From Modestobacter sp. VKM Ac-2977 (lineage in GTDB: Bacteria; Actinomycetota; Actinomycetes; Mycobacteriales; Geodermatophilaceae): a stretch of DNA of 64,000 nt. Position numbers and translations under genes: made by a program. The notes beneath the pieces are model-generated. The model was not told the origin of the DNA and did not search any database. It was given only the letters and a program-made list of their open reading frames with translations. The stretch lies in contig NZ_JAPVBQ010000001.1 of NCBI RefSeq assembly GCF_026968045.1, positions 1,005,238-1,069,237 of the forward strand. The letters run 5' to 3'. Below, piece after piece: positions 37,205 to 48,047 of this stretch (within the stretch, counting starts at the first letter, position 1; every line of letters starts with the position of its first letter).

Positions 37205-38814
37205 TCAGCGCAGGGCGGAGCGGGCGCGGGCGCTGACCAGGTCGACCGCGGCGGTCAGCAGCACCAGCGCCACCAGCACGGTGGTCACCGCGCCCCAGTC
37301 GAAGGCGGCCACCCGGCTGGCCAGCAGCGCGCCGAGCCCGCCGGCGCCGAGCAGCCCGACCAGCACGGTGTCCCGGATCGCCACCTCCCAGCGGTACAGC
37401 GCGAACGCCAGCACCGGCCCGGTCGCCGCCGGGAGCACCCCGTACAGCCAGCCACCCACCGGCCCGGCGCCCATCGCGGTGAGCGCCGCCCGGGGGCGCG
37501 GGTCCAGCTCCTCGGTCGCCTCCGCGGCCAGCCGCCCCAGCACGCCGAGCGTGTAGACACCGAGCGCGAGCGCCCCGGGGAGGACCCCGGGCAGCAGCAC
37601 GAACAGCAGCACCAGCGCCCACACCGGCGGCGGTACGGCCCGCAGCAGCAGCAGGGCGAGCCGGACGACGGTCCCGGCCAGTCGACGTCCGGCTGACGCC
37701 CGGGCCGGGCGGGCGGCCACCCCGGCCAGCAGCACCGCCCCGACGGTGGCGACGGCGATGGCGATCACCGACATCTGCACCGTGTCGACTGCGGCCGCCG
37801 CGACCGCGGAGAGCAGCGGGCCGTCGACGTCCGGGGGCCAGGCGGCGGCAAGGACGTAGCGCAGCTGCTCGCCGGTGCGGTCGGAGACCAGCGTGGCCGG
37901 CGAGATCGCCAGGTACCACCACGACCAGACGACCCCGGCCAACGAGCCGAGGACCGCCGTGGTGAGCGCGGGGTCCCGGCGCAGCCGGTCCCCGGACGAG
38001 CGGGGTGCGGCCACCCGCCGGCGCACCGCACGGCCGCCGACGTCGGCGAGCAGGCACAGCAGCGCCAGCGCGTAGACGCAGGACCACACCTGCTCCCAGC
38101 GCAGCGAGCTGAACGACAGCAGCAGCTGGTAGCCCAACCCACCGGCGCCGATCAGTCCGAGCACCACGGCCGACCGGACCGCGCACTCCAGCCGGTAGAA
38201 GGAGTACGACAGCAGCCCACCCGACGCCGGGGGCAGCAGCCCGTACAGCGCGGCCGTCGTCCGGCTGGCACCCGCGGCGAGCAGCGCCGAGTACCCGCTG
38301 CGCGGCACCTCGTCGAGCAGGTCGGCGAACACCTTCGCGGTCACCGCCCCGTACGGGACGCCGATCGCCAGCACCCCGACCCACGGGTCCAGCCCCAGCA
38401 GGTTGACCAGCAGCAGCCCCCACACCGCCTCGTGCAGCCCCCGGGGGACGGCGAGCGCCCCGCGGGACAGCGTCCAGCCCAGCCGGCGTCGTCCCCAGGT
38501 GGTGCGGGCGACCGCCACCGCCCCGGCTGCCCCCAGCAGGACCGCCAGCGCCGCCCCGAGCGCGGCGTAGGCGACGGTGACCAGCACCGAGTCGGCGAGC
38601 ACCCGGAGGAACGCGCCGTCCAGGGCGGGGGAGAGGGCGGCGGAGGCGAACCGGCCGAACTGCCCGGTGCCGGCCGGGTTGACCACGTCGCCGGCGAACG
38701 CCCCGGCGCCGGCCAGCGACCAGATCACCACGGCGAGCGCACCGAGTCCCCACGCCCAGCGGGTCCGCGCCCGGTGCAGCCGCGGCACCACCGGCGGCCG
38801 GTCCAGGACGGCGG

Positions 38815-38818
<4 letters not shown>
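37205..38818 (-). CDS. PhnE-type ABC permease, two permease domains fused in tandem
   Basis: A 537-residue membrane protein made of two homologous PhnE-like halves (about 1-275 and 290-537). Each carries an EAA-type loop (SGYSALLAAGASRTTAALYG and RAALTAMGAGPVGGWLYGV) and a late LIGAGGLGYQL / LLGAGGLGALL motif. One chain can thus form the whole channel. The open frame runs to 39226, but GTG 38818 overlaps the stop of the ATPase gene (GTGA). With the ATPase and binding protein it makes an oxyanion importer; from the binding protein the best guess is selenate or selenite. Confidence 0.88.
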
Positions 38819-39557
<739 letters not shown>

Positions 39558-39561
<4 letters not shown>

Positions 39562-40508
39562 CTGATCAGCCCCAGGTCGCGGCCGACCGCCTCGATCTGG
39601 TCGTAGTTCGACGCCTCGGTCGGGATGAACGCCCCGGCGCCGAACAGCTCCAGCACCTCGTCCCCGGCGGGCAGGCCGGTGAAGTACTCGAGCAGCCGTT
39701 CGGGCAGGTCGGGGCCGAGCCGCTCGACTGCCTCCGGGCTGAGCAGCCAGTGGTAGTCGTGGTACTCCGGGGTGCGGGCGTACTGGACCACCGCGGCGGG
39801 GTCGACGGTGCCGTCCTCGACGCGGGACCGCCACACCTGCTCGTTGAGCACCCCGGCCTGGTAGCTGCCGGAGGCGACCAGCGAGATGGTCGCGTCGTGC
39901 GAGCCGGAGAACCCAGGGCCGCCGGGGAAGCCCTGCGGGTCGACGCCCTGCTCGGACAGGAAGAACGCCGGCATCAGCCGGCCGGACGTCGACGTCTCGC
40001 TGCCGTAGGTGAACCGCAGGTCGCCCAGCGGGCCGAGGTCGTCGGCCGGCGTCAGCCCGGTGCCGGTGTTGACGATGAACACCGAGGTGAACGACTCGTC
40101 GATGTCGCGCTGGGCGATCGGCTCGGCCCCGGGGGTCTGCAGCCGGGCCTGCACGCCGGTGAGCCCGCCGAACCAGACCAGGTCGAGGTCGCCGGTGCGG
40201 AAGAGGGAGACGGCGGCGCCGTAGTCGGTGACCGGCTGGTACTCGACGTCGAGGTCGAGCGCTGCGGACATCGAGTCGGCGAGCGTGCTGTACAGCCGTT
40301 GCAGGACCTCGGGGTCCTGGTCGGGGATGGCGCCGACGGTCAGCGAGCCGCGGCTGCCGGTCGAGCCCCCGGACGACGACACGGGGGAGTCCCGGCTGCA
40401 GGCGGCGAGCCCGGCGGCGAGGACGGCGGCGCTCCCGGCGAGGAAGCCGCGCCTGTTCAGTGCGTGTTCTCCGAAGCCACCCGACCGGACGGCGCGACGG
40501 CTGCTCAC
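39558..40508 (-). CDS. PhnD-like ABC binding lipoprotein, putative selenate-binding protein
   Basis: A 316-residue lipoprotein. The signal RRGFLAGSAAVLAAGLAAC has a twin-arginine-like start and the lipidated cysteine near residue 39. The mature protein reads VGAIPDQDPEVLQRLYSTLAD, here given by VGAIPDQDPE, then DLDLVWFGGLTGVQARLQ, IAQRDIDESFTSVFI, TYGSETSTSGRLMP and GFSGSHDATI. As I recall, this run is characteristic of the putative selenate ABC transporter binding proteins, a branch of the PhnD fold found in selenium-using bacteria. In a genome with selC, selA, selB and selD that role is sensible. Phosphonate or phosphite uptake remains the alternative. GTG 40508 is the best start. Confidence 0.75.
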
Positions 40509-40592
40509 TACGTCCTCGGATGGGGCTGGGGTGCGGACACGGGGGACCTCCAGGGAAGAGGGACGAGGCGGACCGGCCCATCGTCGCCCACG

Positions 40593-40650
40593 CCGTCCCG
40601 CCCGGCGGCACCGACCACCACGATGGCCATCTTGGTGGTCGGCGGGACGG
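40593..40650 (-). terminator. two-part hairpin after the chemoreceptor gene
   Basis: Outer arms 40593-40602 and 40641-40650 pair over 10 bp; inner arms GACCACCA (40613-40620) and TGGTGGTC (40633-40640) pair over 8 bp. It begins directly after the chemoreceptor stop and should end that transcript before the transporter operon. Confidence 0.6.
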
Positions 40651-42210
40651 TCAGGCCAGGTCGACGATGCTGCGGGTGACCGCCGCCTGCTCGGTGAGCA
40701 CACCCCCGATCAGGTGCTGGGTCTCGTTGATCCGCTCCACGATGTCCCGGATCGAGGCGAGTGCGCCCACCACGTTCTGCACGTCGCCCTGGATCGCCGC
40801 GACCCGGCTGCTGACGTCCTCGGTTGCCTGGGCGGTCTCCCGGGCCAGCTCCTTCACCTCACCGGCGACCACGGCGAACCCCTTGCCGGCCTCCCCGGCC
40901 CGGGCGGCCTCGATCGTGGCGTTCAGCGCCAGCAGGTTCGTCTGCTCGGCGATCCCGGTGATCACCTTCACGACCTTGTCGATCTCGGCACTGGAACGTC
41001 CCAGCCCGGCCACGAACTCGGTGGCCTCGCCTGCGACGCGCTGACCGTCACCGGCGACCTTGGTGGCCTCGGCGACGTTGCGCTCCACCTCGTCGATCGA
41101 GGCGACCATCTCCCGGCCGGCGTCGGCGATGCGCTGGGTGGCCGCCAGTCGCTCCAGCGTCTGGGAGATCAGGAAGGCGGTGTTGCGCAGTGCGTCCCGC
41201 CGGCTGTCGGCGAGGATCAGCGTCCGCTTGGCGAAGAAGTCCATCGTGCCGACGATCCGGCCGCCGACGGTGATCGGCAGACACACCCCGGAGCGGACGC
41301 CGGCGTTGCGCGCGGCCGGGGCGCGCACGCAGTCGTGCACCTGGCCGAGGTCCTCGACGAACACCAGCTCGCCGGCGGCCCAGGTGCGGCCGGCGACGCC
41401 GACGCCCTTGGCGAAGCCCGCTTCCAGCGTGATCCGCCGGAACTCCGGCCCCAGGTCACCGGACTCCTGGGCGAACCGCAGGTCGTTCGTCGAGGCGTCC
41501 AGCGCCCAGTAGGAGCCGTAGTGCCAGTCGAACTCCCGCCGGATGGTGTCCAGCGCGACGGACAGCGTCTCCTCCTGGGTGCGTGCCCGGGCGAGCCCGC
41601 GGAGCAGGCCGTTGATCGCCGCGACGTCGCCTGCCGCACGCTTCTGGTCAGCGGCCTCTGCCACCCGGGCGAAGGCCTGGGAGACCAGCAGCCCCACCGC
41701 CCGCAGCGCGTCGAGCCGTTCGGCCGACGGAGCCAGCGTGTCCATGGTGAAGAAGTCCATCGTCCCGACCACCCGGCCCTGCTGGATGATCGGGAAGCAC
41801 ACGCCGCTCTTCACCCCGACCCGTTGGGCCACCGGGGCGCGCACGCAGTCGGTCATCTCGCCGAGGTCGGCGACGAAGAACAGGTCCCGGGCCTTCCAGG
41901 CCCGCCCGGAGAGCCCGACACCCTCGGCGAAGGAAGCGCTCCTGGTCACCGCGCGGAACTCGGGTCCGGCGTCACCGGACTCCACGACGAAGTGCAGCTG
42001 ACCGTCCTCCGGCGCGACCATCCAGTAGGAGCCGTACGCCCAGCCGAAGCTGTCCCGGACCGTGTCGAGCGCGGCCCGGGACACCTCCTCGCAGGTGGTG
42101 GCCCGGTCCAGCGCGCCGAGCGCCCGGGTGACCGCGGCGATGTCGGAGCGTGCCTCGTCGAGTTCGGCGGTGTGCTGCAGAGCGGTGCGTCGTGACGCGG
42201 CGATGCGCAT
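40651..42210 (-). CDS. soluble methyl-accepting chemotaxis-type protein with two GAF domains
   Basis: A 519-residue protein without membrane helices. Two GAF domains repeat the same pattern (about 30-190 and 200-345): [14 protein letters not shown] and [14 protein letters not shown], then [19 protein letters not shown] and [20 protein letters not shown] methyl-accepting signalling domain (about 350-519) has the conserved hairpin tip [19 protein letters not shown]. It would sense a cytosolic ligand and act on a CheA kinase encoded elsewhere. The matching cysteines in both GAF domains (C in DCVRAP and SGVC) could bind a cofactor, which is only a suggestion. GGAGG precedes ATG 42210. Confidence 0.92.
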   Translation of the reverse strand: MRIAASRRTALQHTAELDEARSDIAAVTRALGALDRATTCEEVSRAALDTVRDSFGWAYGSYWMVAPEDGQLHFVVESGDAGPEFRAVTRSASFAEGVGLSGRAWKARDLFFVADLGEMTDCVRAPVAQRVGVKSGVCFPIIQQGRVVGTMDFFTMDTLAPSAERLDALRAVGLLVSQAFARVAEAADQKRAAGDVAAINGLLRGLARARTQEETLSVALDTIRREFDWHYGSYWALDASTNDLRFAQESGDLGPEFRRITLEAGFAKGVGVAGRTWAAGELVFVEDLGQVHDCVRAPAARNAGVRSGVCLPITVGGRIVGTMDFFAKRTLILADSRRDALRNTAFLISQTLERLAATQRIADAGREMVASIDEVERNVAEATKVAGDGQRVAGEATEFVAGLGRSSAEIDKVVKVITGIAEQTNLLALNATIEAARAGEAGKGFAVVAGEVKELARETAQATEDVSSRVAAIQGDVQNVVGALASIRDIVERINETQHLIGGVLTEQAAVTRSIVDLA

Positions 42211-42360
42211 GGTGCCTCCACGGTCCGGGCAGCCGTGGCGTCGACGTCCCTGTGGTCGTGGTCGGCCGGTGGCGGCCCACCTTCAGTCGAACCACCGAGT
42301 CGTGCACCGTTCAACGAACTCGCTCGGTCCGCCGTCCACCCGCGTCCTAGAGTCGGGCCG

Positions 42361-42732
42361 GTGAGCGAGCCGACGAACGAGTGCCTGTTCTGCCGCATGG
42401 TGGCCGGGGAGATCCCGCCGGACGTCGTCCGGGAGACCGACCGCACGCTCGCCTTCCGGGACATCAACCCGCAGGCGCCCACGCACGTGCTGGTGATCCC
42501 CAAGGAGCACCACGCCACCCTCGGTGCGCTGGCCGGCGCCGACCCCGAGCTCACCGCCGAGCTGGTCGCGGCTGCACACGCCGTCGCCGTCCAGGAGGGC
42601 CTGGTGACGGCGGACGCGCCCGAGCCCGGCTACCGCGTCGTGGCCAACACCGGGCCGCAGGCCGGGCAGACGGTCCACCACGTGCACCTGCACGTGCTCG
42701 GCGGCCGCGGCCTGGGCTGGCCGCCCGGCTGA
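42361..42732 (+). CDS. HIT family protein (HINT-type nucleotide hydrolase)
   Basis: A 123-residue histidine-triad protein. CLFCRMVAGEIP near the start has the cysteine pair seen in bacterial HINTs, and the catalytic triad is HHVHLHVLGG near residue 108. It hydrolyses AMP-linked substrates such as AMP-lysine or aminoacyl adenylates. TAGAGT (42348-42353) lies 7 bases before GTG 42361, so the longer upstream frame is not used. Its place just before phoH-ybeY is conserved in actinobacteria. Confidence 0.93.
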   Translation: MSEPTNECLFCRMVAGEIPPDVVRETDRTLAFRDINPQAPTHVLVIPKEHHATLGALAGADPELTAELVAAAHAVAVQEGLVTADAPEPGYRVVANTGPQAGQTVHHVHLHVLGGRGLGWPPG

Positions 42733-42760
42733 GGCCGCTCGGGCCTGCCAGAGTGGAGGT

Positions 42761-43582
42761 GTGTCCGAGACCACTGCCCCCGTCCGGCTCGAGCGGGACG
42801 GCGACGTCGCCGTCGTCGTCCTGGACAACCCACCGCTGAACCTGTTCGACCAGGCGGTGTTCGACGCCTGGGAACGGGTGACCGGCCAGCTGGTCGAGCT
42901 CACCGATCCGGCCCGGCCCGACCGGGCCCGTGCGGTGCTGGTCGAGGCGCGTGGCCGGGTCGTCTCCGCCGGTGTCGACGTGCACCTGTTCGCCGAGATC
43001 GCCGAGGGCCCGGACGCCGTCGCCCGCGGCGGGGCGCTGTGGGCCCGGCTGCTGCGCACGGTGCAGACGCTGGAGGCCCTCCCGGTGCCGACCGTCTTCG
43101 CCGCCCACGGCCTGACCCTGACCGCGGCGTTCGAGATCTCCCTGGGCTGCGACGTGCTGCTCGCCGCGGAGAGCGCGTCCTTCGGCCTGGTGGAGATCGT
43201 CGTCGGGCTCACCCCGTCGATGGGCGGCCCGCAGCGGCTGGCCGAGCGGGCCGGCCCGGCCCGGGCCCGGGAGCTCGTGTTCACCGGTGAGCGCTACCCG
43301 GCCGCGGTCCTGGAGCGCTGGAACGTGGTCAACCGGGTCCTGCCCGACGACGGCTTCCCCGAGGCGGCCCGCGAGTACGCCCGCCGGGTCGCCGCCGGCC
43401 CCACCGTCGCGCACGCGGCGACCAAGCGGCTGGTCGCCACCGCGGTGCGGCACGGCGTACCGGCGGCGGACGACGTCGTACCGGCCGTCTCGGGGCTGTT
43501 GTTCGGCACCGAGGACCTGCGCGGCGCCGTGGCGTCCTTCCTCACCGACGGTCCGGGGAGGGCTCGCTACACCGGGCGCTGA
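42761..43582 (+). CDS. enoyl-CoA hydratase/isomerase family protein
   Basis: A 273-residue crotonase-fold enzyme. Segments VSAGVDVHLFAEI (oxyanion hole one, near 68) and AAHGLTLTAAFEISLGCDVLLAA (hole two, near 112; given here by TAAFEISLGCD) are clear, and FGLVEIVVGLTPSMGG holds the usual catalytic region. CAGAGT (42749-42754) lies 6 bases before GTG 42761. It is inserted between the HIT gene and phoH, which are close neighbours in many relatives. The substrate is unknown. Confidence 0.88.
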   Translation: MSETTAPVRLERDGDVAVVVLDNPPLNLFDQAVFDAWERVTGQLVELTDPARPDRARAVLVEARGRVVSAGVDVHLFAEIAEGPDAVARGGALWARLLRTVQTLEALPVPTVFAAHGLTLTAAFEISLGCDVLLAAESASFGLVEIVVGLTPSMGGPQRLAERAGPARARELVFTGERYPAAVLERWNVVNRVLPDDGFPEAAREYARRVAAGPTVAHAATKRLVATAVRHGVPAADDVVPAVSGLLFGTEDLRGAVASFLTDGPGRARYTGR

Positions 43583-43611
43583 CCCCGGTCGGTGTGGAGC
43601 CGGGGCTCAGC
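43578..43611 (+). terminator. hairpin at the end of the enoyl-CoA hydratase gene
   Basis: GCTGACCCCGG (43578-43588) pairs with CCGGGGCTCAGC (43600-43611) with one bulged base; it contains the stop codon. It separates the gene from the phoH operon. Confidence 0.5.
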
Positions 43612-43626
43612 GGCCGTCCGCGCGGG

Positions 43627-43632
43627 TACGCT
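43627..43632 (+). promoter_or_regulatory. -10 box of the phoH-ybeY operon
   Basis: TACGCT. It would start transcription near 43639, which rules out the GTG at 43592 as the phoH start. Confidence 0.45.
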
Positions 43633-43678
43633 GGGCCGGGTCACAACCCCCGTCGCAGGAAGGCAGGGTCGAGCGTTC

Positions 43679-44809
43679 TTGCCCGACACCTCACCAGACG
43701 CCGTACCGGAGACCATCGCGTCCTCCCGTGAGCTCTCCGCGCGTGCCGCGGGAGCCGGCGTCCCGGAACCGGCCGTACCGGCCGAGGTCCGCACCTCGAT
43801 CACCGTCCCCGACAGCGTCTCCATGGTGGCCCTCCTGGGCTCCGGGGACGAACTCCTCCGCCTGGTCGAGACCGAGCTCGCCGCCGACGTGCACGTCCGC
43901 GGCAACGAGATCGCGATCACCGGTCAGCCGGCGGACAACGCCTTCGCCGTCCGGGTCTTCGACGAGCTGATCGCCCTGCTGGCGACCGGCCAGGCGCTGC
44001 GGCCGGACTCGGTCCGCCGGGTCGTCGGCATGCTGCGCGCCGGCGGCTCCGAGCGCCCCGCGGACGTGCTGAGCCTCGACATCATCAGCCGCCGGGGTCG
44101 CACCATCCGGCCGAAGACGCTGAACCAGAAGCGGTACGTCGACGCCATCGACAACCACAGCGTGATCTTCGGCATCGGCCCGGCCGGCACCGGCAAGACC
44201 TACCTGGCGATGGCCAAGGCCGTGCAGGCGCTGACCACCAAGCAGGTCAACCGGATCATCCTGACCCGTCCGGCGGTGGAGGCCGGTGAGCGGCTGGGCT
44301 ACCTGCCGGGCTCGCTGTCGGAGAAGATCGACCCCTACCTGCGGCCGCTGTACGACGCGCTGCACGACATGGTCGACCCGGAGTCGATCCCGCGGCTGAT
44401 GCAGGCCGGCACCATCGAGGTCGCCCCGCTGGCCTACATGCGCGGCCGCACGCTCAACGACGCGTTCGTCATCCTCGACGAGGCGCAGAACACCACCGCC
44501 GAGCAGATGAAGATGTTCCTCACCCGGCTGGGGTTCGGCTCCAAGATGGTCGTCACCGGTGACGTGACCCAGGTCGACCTCCCCGGGGGCGCGCAGAGCG
44601 GTCTGCGGATCGTGCGCGAGATCCTCGAGGGCATCGACGACGTGCACTTCTCCACGCTGACCAGCTCCGACGTCGTCCGGCACCGGCTGGTCGGCGACAT
44701 CGTCGACGCCTACGAGCGCTGGGACGCCACCCGGCAGCCACCGGCGCCGGCGGCCGGCTCCCGTCCGGCCCGGCACGGCCGTCCCCAGACCCGGCAGCAG
44801 GGGAGCTGA
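43679..44809 (+). CDS. phoH: PhoH family ATPase
   Basis: A cytosolic P-loop ATPase of the PhoH group, linked to RNA metabolism with YbeY. A KH-like N-terminal part ([26 protein letters not shown]) precedes the ATPase with Walker [12 protein letters not shown] and Walker [12 protein letters not shown]. The start is uncertain: TTG 43679 gives 376 residues and has AGGAAGG/GCAGGG upstream; the open frame begins at GTG 43592, but the likely promoter lies inside that stretch. phoH, ybeY and corC are contiguous and overlapping, as in most bacteria. Confidence 0.93.
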   Translation: MPDTSPDAVPETIASSRELSARAAGAGVPEPAVPAEVRTSITVPDSVSMVALLGSGDELLRLVETELAADVHVRGNEIAITGQPADNAFAVRVFDELIALLATGQALRPDSVRRVVGMLRAGGSERPADVLSLDIISRRGRTIRPKTLNQKRYVDAIDNHSVIFGIGPAGTGKTYLAMAKAVQALTTKQVNRIILTRPAVEAGERLGYLPGSLSEKIDPYLRPLYDALHDMVDPESIPRLMQAGTIEVAPLAYMRGRTLNDAFVILDEAQNTTAEQMKMFLTRLGFGSKMVVTGDVTQVDLPGGAQSGLRIVREILEGIDDVHFSTLTSSDVVRHRLVGDIVDAYERWDATRQPPAPAAGSRPARHGRPQTRQQGS

Positions 44810-44811
44810 GC

Positions 44812-45309
44812 GTGCCCGTCGAGGTCGCCAACGAGTCCGAGATCTCCGTCGACGAAGGAGCGCTGGCCGGCGTCTGCCGCTACGTGCTCGACGCCATGGA
44901 GGTCAGCCCGCTGGCCGAGCTGTCGGTGCTCTGCGTCGACGGCGACTACATGGCCACCCTGCACGAGCGGTGGATGGGGGAGAAGGGCCCGACCGACGTG
45001 CTGGCCTTCCCGATGGACGAGCTGGACACCGCCCGTCCCGACGACCCCGACCCCGGTCCGGCGCTCCTCGGTGACGTGGTGCTGTGCCCGGCCGTCGCCG
45101 TCCGGCAGGCCCGCGCCGCCGGTCACTCGATGGCCGACGAGCTGCTCCTGCTGGCCACCCACGGCGTGCTCCACCTGCTGGGCTACGACCACATGGAGCC
45201 CGACGAGGAGAAGGAGATGTTCGGCCTGCAGTCCAAGCTCCTCGAGGGCTGGCGCGCCACTCCGCGGGAGCCGGTGACCGGCGAGCCGATGGAGCCGGAG
45301 ACCCGATGA
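44812..45309 (+). CDS. ybeY: endoribonuclease YbeY
   Basis: A 165-residue single-strand RNase involved in 16S rRNA 3'-end maturation and ribosome quality control. The zinc motif [17 protein letters not shown] (HxxxHxxxxxH) is near residue 121 and [11 protein letters not shown] near 62. It starts 3 bases after phoH and overlaps corC by ATGA. Confidence 0.96.
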   Translation: MPVEVANESEISVDEGALAGVCRYVLDAMEVSPLAELSVLCVDGDYMATLHERWMGEKGPTDVLAFPMDELDTARPDDPDPGPALLGDVVLCPAVAVRQARAAGHSMADELLLLATHGVLHLLGYDHMEPDEEKEMFGLQSKLLEGWRATPREPVTGEPMEPETR

Positions 45310-46646
45310 GCTCGACCGCGATCGTCCTGCTGGGGATCGCCGTCGTCCTGGTCCTCGTCGCCGGCGTCTTCGCCGCACTGGACGCCGCGTTGCAGCGGCT
45401 GTCCAAGGCCGCGGTGGAGGAGCTGCGGCGGGACGGGACCAAGCGGGCGGGCCCGCTGGCGCAGGTCATGGAGGACCGGGCCCGGCACGTGGCCTTGCTG
45501 CTGCTGCTGCGGATCGCCTGCGAGACGGCCGCGACCGTCATCGTCGCGGTCATCCTCGACGGGTTGTTCGACGGCGTCGCCCTGGGTGTGCTGACCGCCA
45601 TCGCGGTGATGACGGTGGTCAGCTACGTGCTCATCGGGGTCGGCCCGCGGACGCTGGGCCGGCAGCACGCGTACCCGATCGCCCTCTCCGCGGCCTCGCT
45701 GATCCGGCTGCTGGGCCGGTTGCTCGGCCCGATCGCCACGCTGCTGATCCTCATCGGCAACGCGATCACCCCCGGCAAGGGCTACCGCGACGGCCCGTTC
45801 AGCAGTGAGGTCGAGCTCCGCGAGCTGGTGGACATGGCCGAGGAGCGCGGCGTCGTCGAGGCCGGCGAGCGCAACATGATCCACGGCGTCTTCGAGCTCG
45901 GCGACACCATCGCCCGCGAGGTGATGGTGCCCCGGCCGGACGTGGTCTGGATCGAGCGCGGCAAGACCCTCCGGCAGGCGCTGGCGCTGTGCCTGCGCAG
46001 CGGCTTCAGCCGGCTCCCGGTCATCGGCGAGAACGTCGACGACATCATCGGCGTCGTCTTCCTCAAGGACCTGGTGCGTCGCACCCAGGGCTCCTCGGAG
46101 TCCCGGGCCAGCGAGCCGAAGGTCGAGGACCTGCTGCGCCCGGCCACCTTCGTGCCGGAGTCCAAGCCGGTGGACGAGCTGCTCCGGGAGATGCAGGCCT
46201 CCCGGGCCCACATGGCCGTCGTCGTCGACGAGTACGGCGGCTTCGCCGGGCTGGTCACCATCGAGGACATCCTCGAGGAGATCGTCGGCGAGATCGACGA
46301 CGAGCACGACACCGTCCAGCGCCCGCCGATCGAGGAGCTGGAGGACGGCTCGGTCCGGATCACCGCCCGGCTCCCGGTCGAGGACCTCGCCGACCTCTTC
46401 CGCGTCGAGCTCCCCGACGACGACGGGGTCGAGACCGTCGGCGGCCTGCTGGCCCGGGAGATCGGCATGGTGCCGATCGAGGGCTCGGCCGCCGAGGTCG
46501 GCGGCCTGCAGCTGGTCGCCGAGAGCACCGGCGGGCGGCGCAACCAGATCGACACGATCCTGGTCCACCGGGTGCCCGAGCCGAGCGCGGAGGACGCGGA
46601 CGACGAGCCCGCCCGGGAACCCGAACCGGCGGCCGTGGAAAGCTGA
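45306..46646 (+). CDS. hemolysin/CorC (CNNM) family transporter
   Basis: A 446-residue membrane protein: a CNNM/DUF21 domain with three to four helices (about 1-140), a CBS-domain pair ([17 protein letters not shown] and [16 protein letters not shown], about 200-325), then a CorC_HlyC domain ([21 protein letters not shown]). Such proteins are proposed magnesium or cobalt exporters. ATG 45306 is used because it overlaps the ybeY stop and starts the first helix. The acidic tail is variable. Confidence 0.92.
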   Translation: MSSTAIVLLGIAVVLVLVAGVFAALDAALQRLSKAAVEELRRDGTKRAGPLAQVMEDRARHVALLLLLRIACETAATVIVAVILDGLFDGVALGVLTAIAVMTVVSYVLIGVGPRTLGRQHAYPIALSAASLIRLLGRLLGPIATLLILIGNAITPGKGYRDGPFSSEVELRELVDMAEERGVVEAGERNMIHGVFELGDTIAREVMVPRPDVVWIERGKTLRQALALCLRSGFSRLPVIGENVDDIIGVVFLKDLVRRTQGSSESRASEPKVEDLLRPATFVPESKPVDELLREMQASRAHMAVVVDEYGGFAGLVTIEDILEEIVGEIDDEHDTVQRPPIEELEDGSVRITARLPVEDLADLFRVELPDDDGVETVGGLLAREIGMVPIEGSAAEVGGLQLVAESTGGRRNQIDTILVHRVPEPSAEDADDEPAREPEPAAVES

Positions 46647-46705
46647 GGAAGGACCCTCCCGCCCCCACCGCTCGCACGCTCGCGTCGGGCCCCTGCGGAA
46701 GGGCC
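46644..46705. repeat. dispersed intergenic repeat, copy 1
   Basis: Begins with the corC stop (TGAGGAAGGACCC) and continues with CCCACC, CTCGC, GCTCGC and GGGCC blocks. The same order of blocks occurs at 49777-49838, also starting at a TGA stop. Copy 1 is the more diverged and folds less well. Confidence 0.55.
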
Positions 46706-46731
46706 AGGGCGATGGACAGGAGATCGATCCG

Positions 46732-47064
46732 GTGGCTGAGCTGGACCCCGAGGACGCCAAGCTGATCACGCTGGCCCGCTCCGCCCGGAGCCGCACCGGC
46801 GCGGCCGAGGGAGCCGCGGTGCGCGACACGGACGGGCGCACCTACCTCGCAGCCACCGTGGCGCTGCCCTCGCTGCAGCTGTCCGCGCTGCAGGCCGCCG
46901 TCGCCGCCGCGGTCTCCAGCGGTGTCGACGGGCTCGAGGCCGCCGCCGTCGTCAGCGCTGCCGGGGCCGTCGAGGAGGCCGGGCTGGCCGCCGTCCACGA
47001 CCTGACCGCGGCGGCGCCGGTGCTCCTCGCCGGTCCCGACGGGGTGCTCCGCACCACCTCCTGA
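46732..47064 (+). CDS. cytidine-deaminase-like protein lacking catalytic residues
   Basis: A 110-residue protein with the layout of a cytidine deaminase: VRDTDGRTYLAATVALPSLQLSALQAAVAAAVSSG aligns with the segment that normally carries NVE and the zinc-binding CAE; here these are TVA and LSA (span given as residues 29-64). The later PCxxC zinc cysteines are also absent; there is no cysteine in the protein. It therefore cannot bind zinc as a deaminase does. It sits between corC and era, the position of a cdd-like gene in other actinobacteria. A structural or binding role is likely; the function is unknown. Confidence 0.75.
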   Translation: MAELDPEDAKLITLARSARSRTGAAEGAAVRDTDGRTYLAATVALPSLQLSALQAAVAAAVSSGVDGLEAAAVVSAAGAVEEAGLAAVHDLTAAAPVLLAGPDGVLRTTS

Positions 47065-47091
47065 CCCGGCGTCCTGGCTCGCCGAGTGTGT

Positions 47092-47120
47092 CGAAGGGTG
47101 TAGCAGAGCTGTGCCCTTCG
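47092..47120. promoter_or_regulatory. inverted repeat upstream of the UbiA gene
   Basis: CGAAGGG (47092-47098) and CCCTTCG (47114-47120) with a 15-base gap that contains TAGCAG. It could be an operator or a leader hairpin; there is no further evidence. Confidence 0.35.
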
Positions 47121-47159
47121 GGGCGCGGAGATCGACCCGGTCTGGAGCAGGCTGGGGCT

Positions 47160-48047
47160 GTGTCCGTGACACAGCGGTCGTCCTTGCTCCGTGCCGTCCC
47201 CCTGCTCTGGGCGGAGACCCGACCGGTGGTGCAGGCGGTCTTCGCGCTGCGGTACACGGTCGGGGCCGTCGTCGGGGTGGCCGGAGCCGGCGAGCTGCGG
47301 CCGGCGGTCGTGATCGGCGTGCTGGCCTGGTCGCTGCTGGTGATGAGCATCTACCTGGTCAACGGGGTCTCCGACCTGCTCGGCGACCGGGCCAACGGCA
47401 GCACCCGGCCGCTGGCCTCCGGCCGGGTCGGGGCGCGGGTTGCGGTGCGGACGGCGCGGGCGCTGGCCGGCGCCGGTCTGCTGTTGGCGGCCTGTACCGG
47501 GGTGCCGGCACTGCTGGCCTGCGCGGTGGCGATGACCGTGCTGGGCTGGGCCTACAGCGTCGGACCGCGGCCGCTCAAGCGCAGCGTGGCCGGCACCACG
47601 GTGGCCGCGATCGGGGGCGGCCTGCTCAGCTACGGCGCCGGCGTGGCCGCGGCCGGTGGTGGCCTGTCGGCCCCGTACGCCGCGGTCTTCCTGCTCCTGT
47701 CGGCCTGGATGGCCGTCGCCGGCGCGTCCAAGGACCTCGGTGACCGGGAGGGGGACCGCCTGGCCGGGCGACGTACCTTGCCCGTCGTGGCCGGACACCG
47801 CACCGCCGTCCGGGTGATCGCCGGCGGTTCGCTGCTGCTGGCGCTCACCGCCCTCGTGTTCGCCGGGGTCTGGCCGCAGCTGCTCGCGCCCGCCGCCGCG
47901 CTGTGCCTGGGTGGCGAGGTCGTCGCCGTGCTGGCGCTGCTGACGCCGGAGGGTGGCCCGCGACCGCCCCGGCGTCGGCCTTACCGTGCCTTCATGGTCA
48001 CCCAGTACCTGGCCAACCCGCTCGTCGTCGTCAGCGTGCTGCTGTGA
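47160..48047 (+). CDS. UbiA family prenyltransferase
   Basis: A 295-residue membrane enzyme with about eight helices. The two aspartate-rich motifs are NGVSDLLGDRANGSTRPLASG near residue 72 (given by NGVSDLLGD) and KDLGDREGDRLAGRRTLPV near 192, the pattern used to bind prenyl diphosphate and magnesium. The aromatic or other acceptor is unknown. The start may be GTG 47160 or GTG 47166. It overlaps a histidine kinase gene by GTGA, and a response regulator follows, so the three genes form one operon inserted between the CDA-like gene and era. Confidence 0.88.
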   Translation: MSVTQRSSLLRAVPLLWAETRPVVQAVFALRYTVGAVVGVAGAGELRPAVVIGVLAWSLLVMSIYLVNGVSDLLGDRANGSTRPLASGRVGARVAVRTARALAGAGLLLAACTGVPALLACAVAMTVLGWAYSVGPRPLKRSVAGTTVAAIGGGLLSYGAGVAAAGGGLSAPYAAVFLLLSAWMAVAGASKDLGDREGDRLAGRRTLPVVAGHRTAVRVIAGGSLLLALTALVFAGVWPQLLAPAAALCLGGEVVAVLALLTPEGGPRPPRRRPYRAFMVTQYLANPLVVVSVLL

